From Parafannyhessea umbonata (GTDB taxonomy: Bacteria > Actinomycetota > Coriobacteriia > Coriobacteriales > Atopobiaceae), in the NCBI RefSeq assembly GCF_900105025.1, contig NZ_LT629759.1:1860001-1924000 (forward strand): a stretch of DNA of 64,000 nucleotides. The letters are read 5' to 3'. The notes beneath the pieces are model-generated. The model saw nothing but the letters and a program-made list of their open reading frames with translations. It did no database searches and was not told the origin of the DNA. A program made the translations under genes and the position numbers. This document shows, one piece after another, positions 7,692 to 15,319 of this stretch; position 1 is the stretch's first letter; each line of letters begins with the position of its first letter.

Positions 7692-8747
7692 ATGAGCCAG
7701 AAGAAGGACCCCAAGGACACCTGCGTGCTCGTCACCGGCGGCGCGGGCTTCATCGGCAGCCACACCGTGGTCGAGCTTCTGCAGGACGGCTACCAGGTCG
7801 TCGTGGTGGACGACCTCTCCAACGCAAGCGAGAAGGTCATCGACCGCATCGACACCATCGTCGGCGAGGAGGCGGCCCAGAACCTCACGTTCTACAAGGC
7901 GGACGTGAACGACCGCGAGGCCATGGAGGCCATCTTCGACCAGAACGACATCGACCGCGTCATCCACTTCGCCGGCTTCAAGGCCGTGGGCGAGTCCGTC
8001 AGCAAGCCCATCGAGTACTACACCAACAACCTGGGCAACACCCTCACGCTCGTGGACGTGATGCGCAACCACGGCTGCAAGGACATCATCTTCAGCAGCT
8101 CCGCCACGGTCTACGGCGCGCCCGACAGCCTGCCCCTCACGGAGGAGTCGCCCAAGAAGCCCGCGACCAACCCGTATGGCTGGACCAAGTGGATGATCGA
8201 GCAGATCCTGACCGACCTTAACACCGCGGACCCGGAGTGGAACGTCGTGCTGCTCCGCTACTTCAACCCCATCGGCGCGCACCCCTCCGGACTCATGGGC
8301 GAGGACCCCAAGGGCATCCCCAATAACCTGCTGCCCTACGTGGCGCAGGTCGCCATCGGCAAGCGCGAGTGCGTGCACGTCTTTGGCAACGACTACAACA
8401 CGCCCGACGGCACCGGCGTGCGCGACTACATCCACGTGTGCGACCTCGCGACCGGCCACGCGGCAGCCCTCAACTGGATGAACGGCCGCACCGGCGTCGA
8501 GATCTTCAACCTGGGCACCGGCCGTGGCACCAGCGTGCTCGAAATCATCAAGGCCTTCGGCAAGGCCTGCGGCAAGGACCTCCCCTACCAGATCGACCCG
8601 CGCCGCCCGGGCGACGTCGACGCCAACTACGCCGACTGCTCCAAGGCAAAGCGCGAGATGGGCTGGGAGGCCAAGTACACCATCGACGACATGTGCCGCG
8701 ACTCCTGGAACTGGCAGTCCAAGAACCCCAACGGCTACGAGGACTAG
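7692..8747 (+). CDS. galE: UDP-glucose 4-epimerase
   Basis: Protein of 351 residues of the extended short-chain dehydrogenase family. The NAD-binding motif GGAGFIG is at 16-22, the catalytic Ser is in SSSATVYG at 135-142, and Tyr162 and Lys166 form the YxxxK pair in NPYGWTK. Length and motifs match GalE, which interconverts UDP-glucose and UDP-galactose in the Leloir pathway and supplies cell-envelope sugars. An AAGGAG-type ribosome-binding site precedes the ATG. A prenyl diphosphate synthase gene starts 8 bp after its stop, so the two are probably cotranscribed, which would suit envelope precursor supply. Confidence 0.95.
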   Translation: MSQKKDPKDTCVLVTGGAGFIGSHTVVELLQDGYQVVVVDDLSNASEKVIDRIDTIVGEEAAQNLTFYKADVNDREAMEAIFDQNDIDRVIHFAGFKAVGESVSKPIEYYTNNLGNTLTLVDVMRNHGCKDIIFSSSATVYGAPDSLPLTEESPKKPATNPYGWTKWMIEQILTDLNTADPEWNVVLLRYFNPIGAHPSGLMGEDPKGIPNNLLPYVAQVAIGKRECVHVFGNDYNTPDGTGVRDYIHVCDLATGHAAALNWMNGRTGVEIFNLGTGRGTSVLEIIKAFGKACGKDLPYQIDPRRPGDVDANYADCSKAKREMGWEAKYTIDDMCRDSWNWQSKNPNGYED

Positions 8748-8755
8748 GGGCCATC

Positions 8756-9820
8756 ATGTCCCAGGACCAGACCGCGCCGGCCGCGGCCAACCCGTTCGTG
8801 ACCTACCTCGCCAGGCAGCGCCCCCTCATCGAGGGCGCCCTGGCCGAGAAGTGCCCGCGCCCTCAGCCGGATCACGCCCGCGCGGAGCAGGCGGACCTCG
8901 ACCGCTACCTCTACGCTCCTCTCGCCCGCTTCACCAAGTCGGGCGGCAAGCGCACGCGGCCGGCGCTGTGCCTGCTGGGGGCCGAGGCCGTGGGCGGGCG
9001 CGCGCAGGACGCGCTGTCCGTCGCGTGCGCCATCGAGTACTTCCAGTCCGCGGCGCTCATCCACGATGACATCGCGGACAAGAGCGAGCTGCGCCGCGGC
9101 GAGCCGTGCGTGTACGTGACGGAGGGCACGGGCGTCGCCGTCAACGTGGGCGACCTCGCGCTCACCACCGTGGCGCGGCTCGTCCTGGACGATCGCGGCC
9201 TTGCGCCGGACGTGCGCCTGCGCGTGCTGGACGAGGTCGTCGCCATGGAGGAGCGCACGCTGGAGGGCCAGGCGCTCGACCTTGGCTGGGCGCGCGACGG
9301 CCGCTGGGACATCTCCGTGGACGACTACCTGTGCATGGCGAGCCACAAGACGGCCTACTACAGCGCCGCCGTGCCGCTCGCCACGGGCGCCATCTGCGCC
9401 GGCGCCTCGGACGCGCAGGTGGACGCCCTGCGCGCGTTTGGCATGAAAGCCGGCCTCGCCTTCCAGCTGCAGGACGACCTGCTGAACCTGGTGGGCGATG
9501 CCGCCGCCCAGGGCAAGGACTTCCGAAGCGACGTGACGGAGGGCAAGCGCACGCTCGTCGCAGTCTGGGCGCTATCTCACCTGCCAGAGGGGCCCGCGGC
9601 CGAGCTGTCGCAGATCCTCTCGTCCCACGCGACGGACGAGGCCCAACTGGCGCGCGCCGTCGAGCTCATGCGCCAGTCCGGGGCGATCGACCACACCCGC
9701 GCCTTCGCGCGCGACCTCGTGGACGAGGCGAAGTCCCACCTCTCGTCTGCGGACTTTTTGCCTGAGGCGCACAAAGTGCTTCTCGCTATGGCAGACTTCT
9801 TTGTTGAGCGCCTGGGCTAG
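8756..9820 (+). CDS. polyprenyl (isoprenoid) diphosphate synthase
   Basis: Protein of 354 residues starting at ATG 8756, 8 bp after galE. Class I trans-prenyltransferase features are clear: GGKRTRPAL at 63-71, the first Asp-rich motif DDIAD at 104-108 and the second at QDDLLNLVGD, which is DDxxN rather than the more common DDxxD. These residues bind Mg2+ and diphosphate during chain elongation of allylic diphosphates. The chain length of the product cannot be told; octaprenyl or geranylgeranyl type are both possible. Asn in place of the last Asp of the second motif is mildly unusual. Grouping with galE suggests lipid-carrier or quinone side-chain supply. Confidence 0.85.
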   Translation: MSQDQTAPAAANPFVTYLARQRPLIEGALAEKCPRPQPDHARAEQADLDRYLYAPLARFTKSGGKRTRPALCLLGAEAVGGRAQDALSVACAIEYFQSAALIHDDIADKSELRRGEPCVYVTEGTGVAVNVGDLALTTVARLVLDDRGLAPDVRLRVLDEVVAMEERTLEGQALDLGWARDGRWDISVDDYLCMASHKTAYYSAAVPLATGAICAGASDAQVDALRAFGMKAGLAFQLQDDLLNLVGDAAAQGKDFRSDVTEGKRTLVAVWALSHLPEGPAAELSQILSSHATDEAQLARAVELMRQSGAIDHTRAFARDLVDEAKSHLSSADFLPEAHKVLLAMADFFVERLG

Positions 9821-9853
9821 GCGCCGCGCATACCCGCGTAAACAGGAGACCAC

Positions 9854-10771
9854 ATGGAACCAATCCGAGAGGGCGCCGTCGGCGCCGCTGTCGAAGACAT
9901 ACAAGAGCGCCTCGCATCGCTGGGCTACAAGATCGACGCCGGCGAGCTGGGCGAGAAGAGCTTTGGCCCCTCGACCGCAACGGCGGTCGGGCGCTTCAGG
10001 ATAGACCAGGACATCCCGCTGGGCAGCGAGGTGGACGGCGCCACGTGGTCCGCTCTGGTGGACGCGTGCTACAAGATGGGCGACCGCACGCTATACCTGC
10101 GTCTGCCCAACCTGCACGGCAACGACGTGCTCGAGCTGCAAAAGTGCCTGAACATCCTGGGATTCTCGTGCGGCAAGCCCGACGGCTGCTACGGCGTGTA
10201 CACGGAGGCCGCCGTGAAGCAGTTCCAGGAGAGCCAGGGCATGCTTGCCGACGGCATGGCGTTCCCGGACACGTTTGACGCCATCGAGCGCCTGCACCAC
10301 GTGTGGGCCGGCAAGCCCGCGGCGGGCCCACACCCCATGGGCGGCATGGGCTTCGCGCGCGCGGCCGGCGTGCTGGAGAGCGTGCAGATCTCGCTCACCG
10401 CGGAGGACCCCATCAGCCGCAACGTCGCGGGACGCATCTGGAACCTCGCCTCGGCCACGAGCGAGAAGAGCGGGCTGGACATTGTGGAGAGCGTCGCCTC
10501 TGCCCGCCCGGACGACGACGTGGTGATAGTCCTTGGCACGACGGACCTGCCGGAGGGCAGCAAGCTCGCGAACCTCTCGACCGACGAGGTGGAGACCCTG
10601 CCCCAGCGCCTGCGCACCACCGTCGAGAGCGCCCGCGCCAACGGCGTGCGCCCGGTCGTCCGCCTGGAGCTGCCGCACGGCCTGTCCTACGACGGCACGT
10701 TCACGGTGAGCGACGCGCAGACGTTCGCCGTCATGCTGCTGGACGCCATCTGCTCCGCGTTCAACCTGTAG
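9854..10771 (+). CDS. peptidoglycan-binding-domain protein with uncharacterised C-terminal domain
   Basis: Protein of 305 residues. Two PG_binding_1-like repeats occupy roughly 5-70 and 75-145 (for example VLELQKCLNILGF and AAVKQFQESQGML). A linker rich in Gly, Pro and Met follows, then a C-terminal domain of about 130 residues that I do not recognise. There is no signal peptide or membrane helix at the N-terminus, which is odd for a wall-binding protein. The C-terminal domain ends in LLDAICSAFNL and may be an enzyme-like alpha/beta fold (VVIVLGTTDLPEG). Function is unknown; association with the envelope is inferred from the repeats only. Confidence 0.65.
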   Translation: MEPIREGAVGAAVEDIQERLASLGYKIDAGELGEKSFGPSTATAVGRFRIDQDIPLGSEVDGATWSALVDACYKMGDRTLYLRLPNLHGNDVLELQKCLNILGFSCGKPDGCYGVYTEAAVKQFQESQGMLADGMAFPDTFDAIERLHHVWAGKPAAGPHPMGGMGFARAAGVLESVQISLTAEDPISRNVAGRIWNLASATSEKSGLDIVESVASARPDDDVVIVLGTTDLPEGSKLANLSTDEVETLPQRLRTTVESARANGVRPVVRLELPHGLSYDGTFTVSDAQTFAVMLLDAICSAFNL

Positions 10772-10813
10772 CGCGGAGGGCGTCCCCGGCAACCGCGGCG
10801 GGCGCACATCTGA

Positions 10814-10819
10814 TACACT
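10814..10819 (+). promoter_or_regulatory. candidate -10 box for tRNA-Gln
   Basis: TACACT lies 56 bp upstream of the mature tRNA 5' end. No strong -35 is visible. Confidence 0.3.
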
Positions 10820-10875
10820 TATCCAGCGGCGCGCACGCGCGCCCGGTTGGCGGCGGCCCAACGTAGCGACTACAT

Positions 10876-10950
10876 TGGGGTATCGTCCAAGGGTTAGGAC
10901 ACGGGTTTTTGGTGCCTGGAATGTGGGTTCGAATCCTACTACCCCAGCCA
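10876..10950 (+). tRNA. tRNA-Gln (anticodon TTG)
   Basis: A complete cloverleaf can be folded: acceptor TGGGGTA with TACCCCA, a D arm GTCC...GGAC, an anticodon loop TTTTGGT giving anticodon TTG (reads CAA/CAG), and a T arm GTGGG-TTCGAAT-CCTAC. The discriminator is G and CCA is encoded. The unpaired-looking U1-A72 start is typical of bacterial tRNA-Gln. A strong terminator follows after 10 bp. Confidence 0.95.
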
Positions 10951-10960
10951 ACGCACACAT

Positions 10961-10993
10961 GCCGGAGGGCCCACGCGGGCCCTCCGGCTTTTT
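10961..10993 (+). terminator. intrinsic terminator after tRNA-Gln
   Basis: A 12-bp perfect stem (GCCGGAGGGCCC / GGGCCCTCCGGC) with loop ACGC is followed by TTTTT. Confidence 0.95.
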
Positions 10994-11013
10994 GTTGCCT
11001 GATGCGTCCCGCC

Positions 11014-11859
11014 CTACGGCCTGCCAGGCGCCCCCGCGGAAGGTTCCGCCACCATCCCCGCCGGCGGCTCGGCCGCAAACAGGCCGTACGCGCGCACGCC
11101 GTCCTTCTCGCACGGCACGGCCGTGACGCCAAACGCGGCGGGAAGCGCGGGGCCGCCCGCGACTGCCCCGGGCGAGCCCTGGGCCAGAAGCCGCGTGGGC
11201 CGCTCGCGCCCCAGCACCGCCACCTCGTCGCAGAAGCGCAGGGCCAGGTCGATGTCATGCAGCACGGCCACGACGGTCGTGCCTCGCTCGGCCACAAGGC
11301 GCCGCACGAGCGACATCAGCTCGTGCGCAGCGCTCACGTCGAGGTACGTGGTCGGCTCGTCAAGGAGAAGGACGTCCGCCTCCTGCGCAAGCGCCATCGC
11401 GATGAAGGCCCGCTGCCGCTCGCCGCCAGAGAGCCGGCGCGCGTTGCGGTGCGCCAGCGCCTGGAGCCCCATGAGCGAGAGGGCATCGTCCACGGCACGC
11501 TCGTCCTTCTCGCCCAGTTGCCCAAACGGACCCATGTGCGCGTAGCGCCCGCAGGCCACGAGGTCCCTTACCCGCATGGACGGGGTCCTGTGCACCTGCG
11601 GCAGAAGCGCGATGCGCCCGGCCCGCTCCCGGGCGGAGAGCCCGGCCACCGGCCTGCCGCCCACGAGCACCGTCCCGCGCGCCGGCATCCCAAGGCCGTC
11701 CGCAAGGCCAAGGAGCGTCGACTTTCCGCAGCCGTTGGGGCCAAGGACGCCAAGCACCTTCCCCCTGGGAACCGCGAGGTCGAAGCCGTCGAAGAGCGGA
11801 CGCGGGCCGCAGAGGCACGCTATGTCGCGAAACTCGAGCGCCGGGCCGGCGTCACTCAT
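11014..11859 (-). CDS. ABC transporter ATP-binding protein, siderophore/corrinoid type (FecE/BtuD-like)
   Basis: Protein of 281 residues started at the ATG at 11859, which overlaps the permease stop. Walker A is GPNGCGKST at 40-48, the signature is LSGGERQ and Walker B is VLLLDEPT, followed by the His switch (VLHDIDLAL). It resembles FecE/FhuC/BtuD importers of iron chelates, haem or cobalamin. It is the last gene of a minus-strand operon: JAMM fragment, cbiK, binding protein, permease, ATPase. The C-terminal 60 residues are Ala/Pro/Gly-rich and beyond the usual domain. Substrate is not determined; the cobalt chelatase neighbour makes a corrinoid, cobalt or haem-related substrate plausible. 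Confidence 0.9.
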   Translation of the reverse strand: MSDAGPALEFRDIACLCGPRPLFDGFDLAVPRGKVLGVLGPNGCGKSTLLGLADGLGMPARGTVLVGGRPVAGLSARERAGRIALLPQVHRTPSMRVRDLVACGRYAHMGPFGQLGEKDERAVDDALSLMGLQALAHRNARRLSGGERQRAFIAMALAQEADVLLLDEPTTYLDVSAAHELMSLVRRLVAERGTTVVAVLHDIDLALRFCDEVAVLGRERPTRLLAQGSPGAVAGGPALPAAFGVTAVPCEKDGVRAYGLFAAEPPAGMVAEPSAGAPGRP

Positions 11860-12895
11860 CGCGATACCCCCTTCCGCGCATGAGGAGCCAGACGAAGAAC
11901 GGCCCTCCCATGAGCGCCATGAGGATGCCGACCGGCAGCTCGTACGGCGCGAACGCCGTGCGCGCCACCACGTCGGCGAGGACGGTGAACGTGGCGCCCC
12001 AGAGGGCCGCGATGGGGATGACCCGGCGCAGGTCGTGGCCGACGAAGCGCTTTGCCACGTGCGGGACCATGAGACCGACAAATCCGATGAGGCCGCAGAA
12101 GCTGACGGCGGCACCCGCAAGCAGCGACGCGCACGCCAGGCCGGCGGCTCGGAGCGCCCCCACGCGCACGCCAAGCGCGTGGGCGGTCTCGCGCCCCAGC
12201 GCGAGCACGTTGATGCGGGCCGCGAGGGCGAGCGCCAGGGCGAGACCCGCCGCGATGAGAGCCGCGGGGGCTGCCAGGCTGCCCAGCACGACGCCCGAGA
12301 GGCCGCCCACCAGGTAGGAGGACGAGCCGACGTACGCGTTGGGCGAGACTGTGAGCACGAGGTTCATGCCCGCTCCGAACACGGCGTTCACCGCGACGCC
12401 CGCAAGCACGACCGTGAGGCGCGACACGCCGGCGCGCGACGACACCGCGAGTATCAGCCCCGACGCGGCAAGCGCCCCCAGAAACGCCGCCACGGGCAGG
12501 GGCACGGCGACGCGCACGCCCGCCGACGCGAGCGCCGCGACGAGAAGGACCGCCATCCCGGCCCCGGAGTTGACGCCAATGACGTTGGGGCTGGCAAGCG
12601 GGTTGTCGAGCACGGCCTGAATGAGCGCGCCGGACGATGCGAACGCGGCGCCCGCGAGCAGCCCGCCAAGCACGCGCGGAATGCGGATCGAGACGAGGAT
12701 GCTCCGTGCGGTGCCCGTCAGGCGGCCGCCAGAGAGCAGGGCGAACACGTCCGCGACGCCGACGCCGGACGCGCCGAGCACGAGGCCGACGAGGGACGCG
12801 GCAAGCAGTGCCGCGAGCGAGAAGAGCACGAGCGCGGGCAGCCGACCGCCGCGGGAGCGTGCCGCTTCCGTCATGTTGGACCCCGACCTCCCCAT
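11852..12895 (-). CDS. FecCD-family ABC transporter permease
   Basis: Protein of 347 residues from ATG at 12895, which has AGGGGAG seven bases upstream. An ATG at 12874 with GGAGG further away is the alternative (340 residues). About nine or ten hydrophobic segments are visible, with the FecCD signatures RIPRVLGGLLAGAAFASSG near the N-terminus and GLIGFVGLMVPHVAKRFVG near the cytoplasmic coupling loop. It forms the membrane channel for substrate delivered by the upstream lipoprotein and overlaps the ATPase gene by 8 bp. The frame stays open upstream through a 15-bp tandem repeat, so the exact start is uncertain. Confidence 0.9.
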   Translation of the reverse strand: MGRSGSNMTEAARSRGGRLPALVLFSLAALLAASLVGLVLGASGVGVADVFALLSGGRLTGTARSILVSIRIPRVLGGLLAGAAFASSGALIQAVLDNPLASPNVIGVNSGAGMAVLLVAALASAGVRVAVPLPVAAFLGALAASGLILAVSSRAGVSRLTVVLAGVAVNAVFGAGMNLVLTVSPNAYVGSSSYLVGGLSGVVLGSLAAPAALIAAGLALALALAARINVLALGRETAHALGVRVGALRAAGLACASLLAGAAVSFCGLIGFVGLMVPHVAKRFVGHDLRRVIPIAALWGATFTVLADVVARTAFAPYELPVGILMALMGGPFFVWLLMRGRGYRDE

Positions 12896-12910
12896 TGGCT
12901 CGCTCCCCTT

Positions 12911-12955
12911 CGCAGCGCTTTCCTTCGCAGCGTTTTCCGTCGCAGCGTTCACTAC
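12911..12955. repeat. 15-bp tandem repeat, about three copies
   Basis: Units CGCAGCGCTTTCCTT, CGCAGCGTTTTCCGT and CGCAGCGTTCACTAC lie head to tail between the permease start and the binding-protein stop. On the minus strand they present repeated purine-rich AAGGAA/ACGGAA segments just upstream of the permease ribosome-binding site. Confidence 0.75.
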
Positions 12956-13995
12956 TTGTTGAGCGCCTTGCCCGCGAGCACGTAGGACTCGGCCCAGTCC
13001 GCGTTTGGCTTGTACAGGAAGTGCGCCGCATCGAGCATCGTGACGCGCCCCTCCTTTACGGCATCCATCCCCTGCCAGGCAGAGCTGGAACCGGCCACCT
13101 GGTCGTAGTACCTCTGGGCGGTCGCCGCGTCGTCGCTTGCCGCGAGGACGAGGACGTAGTCGGGGTTGGCCTCGACGGCAGCCTCGAGACTGAAGTCCGA
13201 AAGGAGGCTCGGGTGCTCGTCGGCCACGTTGACCGCGCCGAGGTCCTTCACGATGGCGCCGGCCATGCCGGAGGAGTTCTGCACCACGAGCCCCTTGGAG
13301 AACGCGCTCACGACAAGGACGGAGGGAGACTTGCTCGCCACGGAATACCTGCTGACGGCAGACTTGATCTTCTCGCCCACCTTGGTCACGTTCTTCTTGT
13401 ACAGGTCGTTGCGGCCGGTGATCGCGCAGAGGGTGCCCATCATGCGCTTGTAGTCGGCAAACGTGGTCACCTTGAAGAACGCGACGGGCACGCCGGCCTC
13501 GGTGAGCGCGGACTTGGCATCTGCCTGGGAGACGCCGGTCGAGTGCTTTCCGTCCGCGATGCCGGTCATGATGACGAAGTCGGGCTTGAGGGCGAGGATG
13601 CTCTCGAGGTTGAGCGAGGTGGACCTGCCGACGCCCGAGACCTTGGAGGAATCGACGGGGTAGTGGCCGAACGCGTCGTCCGAGGCGCCGACGAGGGTGC
13701 CGCCCGCCAGCTGCCATGCGTCGGCAAGGCTTCCCATGCACGCCACGACGCGCTTGTGTCTCTTGACGGTCACCTTGCGGCCAAGGTCGTCCGTGAAGGT
13801 GTACGCCTTGCCCTTCTCGGCCTTGCCGGCCTTTGCCTTGCCAGGCTTCGCCGCACTGGACGCGGCGCTCGACGTCGACGCGTCGTTGCCCGCGCCGGAA
13901 GCCGAGCCACAGGCGGGCAGGGCAAGAAGCGACGCCGCAAGAAGGGCCGCGAGCGGCAGGGCCAAAAGGCGACGTCGGGAAGAGGGCTGCATCAT
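12952..13995 (-). CDS. ABC transporter substrate-binding lipoprotein (FecB/BtuF-like)
   Basis: Protein of 347 residues with a lipoprotein signal peptide: a basic N-terminus, a Leu/Ala-rich core and a lipobox LPAC with Cys29 as the lipidated residue. A Ser/Ala/Lys-rich tether to about residue 70 follows, then a Peripla_BP_2 fold (for example LGRKVTVKRHKRVVACMG near its start). Two lobes joined by a long helix are expected, as in FecB, BtuF or haem-binding HmuT. It captures the chelate outside the membrane for the downstream permease and ATPase. Specificity cannot be read from sequence. Confidence 0.9.
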   Translation of the reverse strand: MMQPSSRRRLLALPLAALLAASLLALPACGSASGAGNDASTSSAASSAAKPGKAKAGKAEKGKAYTFTDDLGRKVTVKRHKRVVACMGSLADAWQLAGGTLVGASDDAFGHYPVDSSKVSGVGRSTSLNLESILALKPDFVIMTGIADGKHSTGVSQADAKSALTEAGVPVAFFKVTTFADYKRMMGTLCAITGRNDLYKKNVTKVGEKIKSAVSRYSVASKSPSVLVVSAFSKGLVVQNSSGMAGAIVKDLGAVNVADEHPSLLSDFSLEAAVEANPDYVLVLAASDDAATAQRYYDQVAGSSSAWQGMDAVKEGRVTMLDAAHFLYKPNADWAESYVLAGKALNK

Positions 13996-14053
13996 GATCG
14001 TGAATCCTCGCTTCTGTTGGTGGATGGGGCTGGCCTGGGGCCGCCGCGTTGCG

Positions 14054-14836
14054 TCATGGCCGCAGGGCCACGCGCGCGTGGTTTAAGAATACCGTTCGGA
14101 TGGCGGGAAGGGAGCCGAGGCCGCGCATGTCGAGATCTGCCTCGACCCCCGCCGCGCGGAGCCGGGCCTGCCAGCCGTCTGGCGCGCCGGCCGCAAGCTG
14201 GCGCGACACGTGGCTTCCCGCCGTGAGCATGAGGGGCACGAGCGTGGCCGTGCCGAGGCCGGCCGCCTTGATGCCACCGGTGACCTCGTCGACCCCGGGC
14301 GCCCCGTCGAGCAGGCCGAGAAACGCGTCCGCCCTCCCCTGTGCCCGCAGCTCGTCAAGCAGGGCAAGGTACGGCTGGTTTGCGCCGCCGGTTGCGCCGT
14401 GGCCAACGAGCACCAAGGCGCGTCCCGGCCGCACGGGATGCGCCTCTGCGATCGCGCGGGCCACGTCGCGCAGGTCGCGCGCGGACGACAGGAGCGGCTC
14501 GCCGACGGCGACGCCGCCGGGGAAGGCGCCCTCCCAGCCAGAGGCCTCGGCGAGAAGGGCGTCGAGCGTCGAGCCCGCGACGATTAGCGCGGGCTGCACG
14601 CAGGCGCGCTCCGCGCCGGCGTCCGCGAGGGCGGCAAGCGCGTCGCCGAGCGCGCCCGGCGCGGACACCCCCTTGCGCCGCAGCATGCGCCTCACGGGCG
14701 CGCTGAGGTACGCCTCGCAAAACGGCGCGCCAGGCGCTGCGGCGCAAAGATCGCGCGCGAGCGGCTCGATGTCGCGCCGGCGGGCGTCCTGCCGCGTCGT
14801 CCCATAGCTCGCGAGCACCAGCCCCCTACGCGTCAT
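14054..14836 (-). CDS. cbiK: sirohydrochlorin cobaltochelatase, CbiK type
   Basis: Protein of 260 residues. The N-terminal ASYGTTRQDAR block, a mid-protein region around PALIVAGSTLDALL and the C-terminal LVGHGATGGANQPYLAL with its metal-binding His match anaerobic CbiK chelatases. These insert Co2+ into sirohydrochlorin during cobalamin synthesis; relatives can insert iron or nickel. It overlaps the upstream JAMM-like fragment by 11 bp and precedes a FecBCD-like importer. Other cobalamin genes are not in the window, so a role in metal-tetrapyrrole handling linked to the transporter is inferred. No B12-box riboswitch is visible upstream of the operon. Confidence 0.85.
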   Translation of the reverse strand: MTRRGLVLASYGTTRQDARRRDIEPLARDLCAAAPGAPFCEAYLSAPVRRMLRRKGVSAPGALGDALAALADAGAERACVQPALIVAGSTLDALLAEASGWEGAFPGGVAVGEPLLSSARDLRDVARAIAEAHPVRPGRALVLVGHGATGGANQPYLALLDELRAQGRADAFLGLLDGAPGVDEVTGGIKAAGLGTATLVPLMLTAGSHVSRQLAAGAPDGWQARLRAAGVEADLDMRGLGSLPAIRTVFLNHARVALRP

Positions 14837-15053
14837 GGGTGATCATCAGCCGGCGCACCGCGCGCTTCTCGTCCTGCGCATACGCCACGATCGAGGGCCA
14901 GTCGGGGCCCTCGCTCTCGAGGCAGAACACGCGCTCCGCCCAGGCCTCGTCTTCCCGTCGCCTTCCGGCGAGAAGCCCGCACGCCCCTTCCGGAAGGTGC
15001 TCCCGGGCCCACGAGGCCATCTGGTCGAAGGCGCCTGTCGTAAGATGCAGCAT
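14826..15053 (-). CDS. truncated JAMM/MPN (M67)-like protein, first gene of the cbiK operon
   Basis: A 75-residue frame with REHLPEGACGLLAGRR at about 17-32, closely resembling the N-terminal strand-helix of JAMM-domain (Mov34/M67) proteins (PEEACGLLLG). The downstream zinc ligands (HxH and D of the HSHP...SxxD signature) are absent: the frame stops after ITHDA and overlaps cbiK by 11 bp. It could be a functional short regulatory peptide, but it looks like a remnant kept for translational coupling. An ATG at 15053 is preceded by a purine-rich stretch (GAAGGGAACG). The family assignment is tentative. Confidence 0.5.
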   Translation of the reverse strand: MLHLTTGAFDQMASWAREHLPEGACGLLAGRRREDEAWAERVFCLESEGPDWPSIVAYAQDEKRAVRRLMITHDA

Positions 15054-15128
15054 CGTTCGTTCCCTTCCGCGCTAGACGGCGCTTCCGTGCCGGGCGGCCG
15101 CAGAGAGGCTCCCCGATCCCACAGATGT

Positions 15129-15134
15129 ACTTTA
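15129..15134 (-). promoter_or_regulatory. candidate -10 of the cbiK-ABC operon
   Basis: TAAAGT on the minus strand lies 76 bp upstream of the first start codon in an AT-rich patch (GAAATACAAGACACGATAAAG). The same hexamer serves as -10 in the well-formed str promoter at 51971. No clear -35 is seen. Confidence 0.3.
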
Positions 15135-15195
15135 TCGTGTCTTGTATTTCTCGTCCTCGCGCGCGGGCGGCTGGCACACGCGCGCGCACCCGCGC

Positions 15196-15201
15196 TATCA
15201 T
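15196..15201 (+). promoter_or_regulatory. candidate -10 of glmU with GGGGAGCGT extension
   Basis: TATCAT followed directly by GGGGAGCGT, about 119 bp before the glmU ATG. The same arrangement is found before nfnA (19221) and the small membrane protein gene (17838). Confidence 0.45.
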
Positions 15202-15319
15202 GGGGAGCGTCGTGCAACAGTCCAGCTACGACGCCTGCCCGGATGCCCGGGCGACCGCCATGCGGCCGCGCCACGCAAACGCCCGCCGGCGCGCTGGACC
15301 CAAACGCTGGAGGCATCAC

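Noticed and set aside
15054-15319. Possible cobalamin riboswitch upstream of the cbiK operon
   Set aside because: No B12-box-like GCCACTG and no matching structure on the minus strand.
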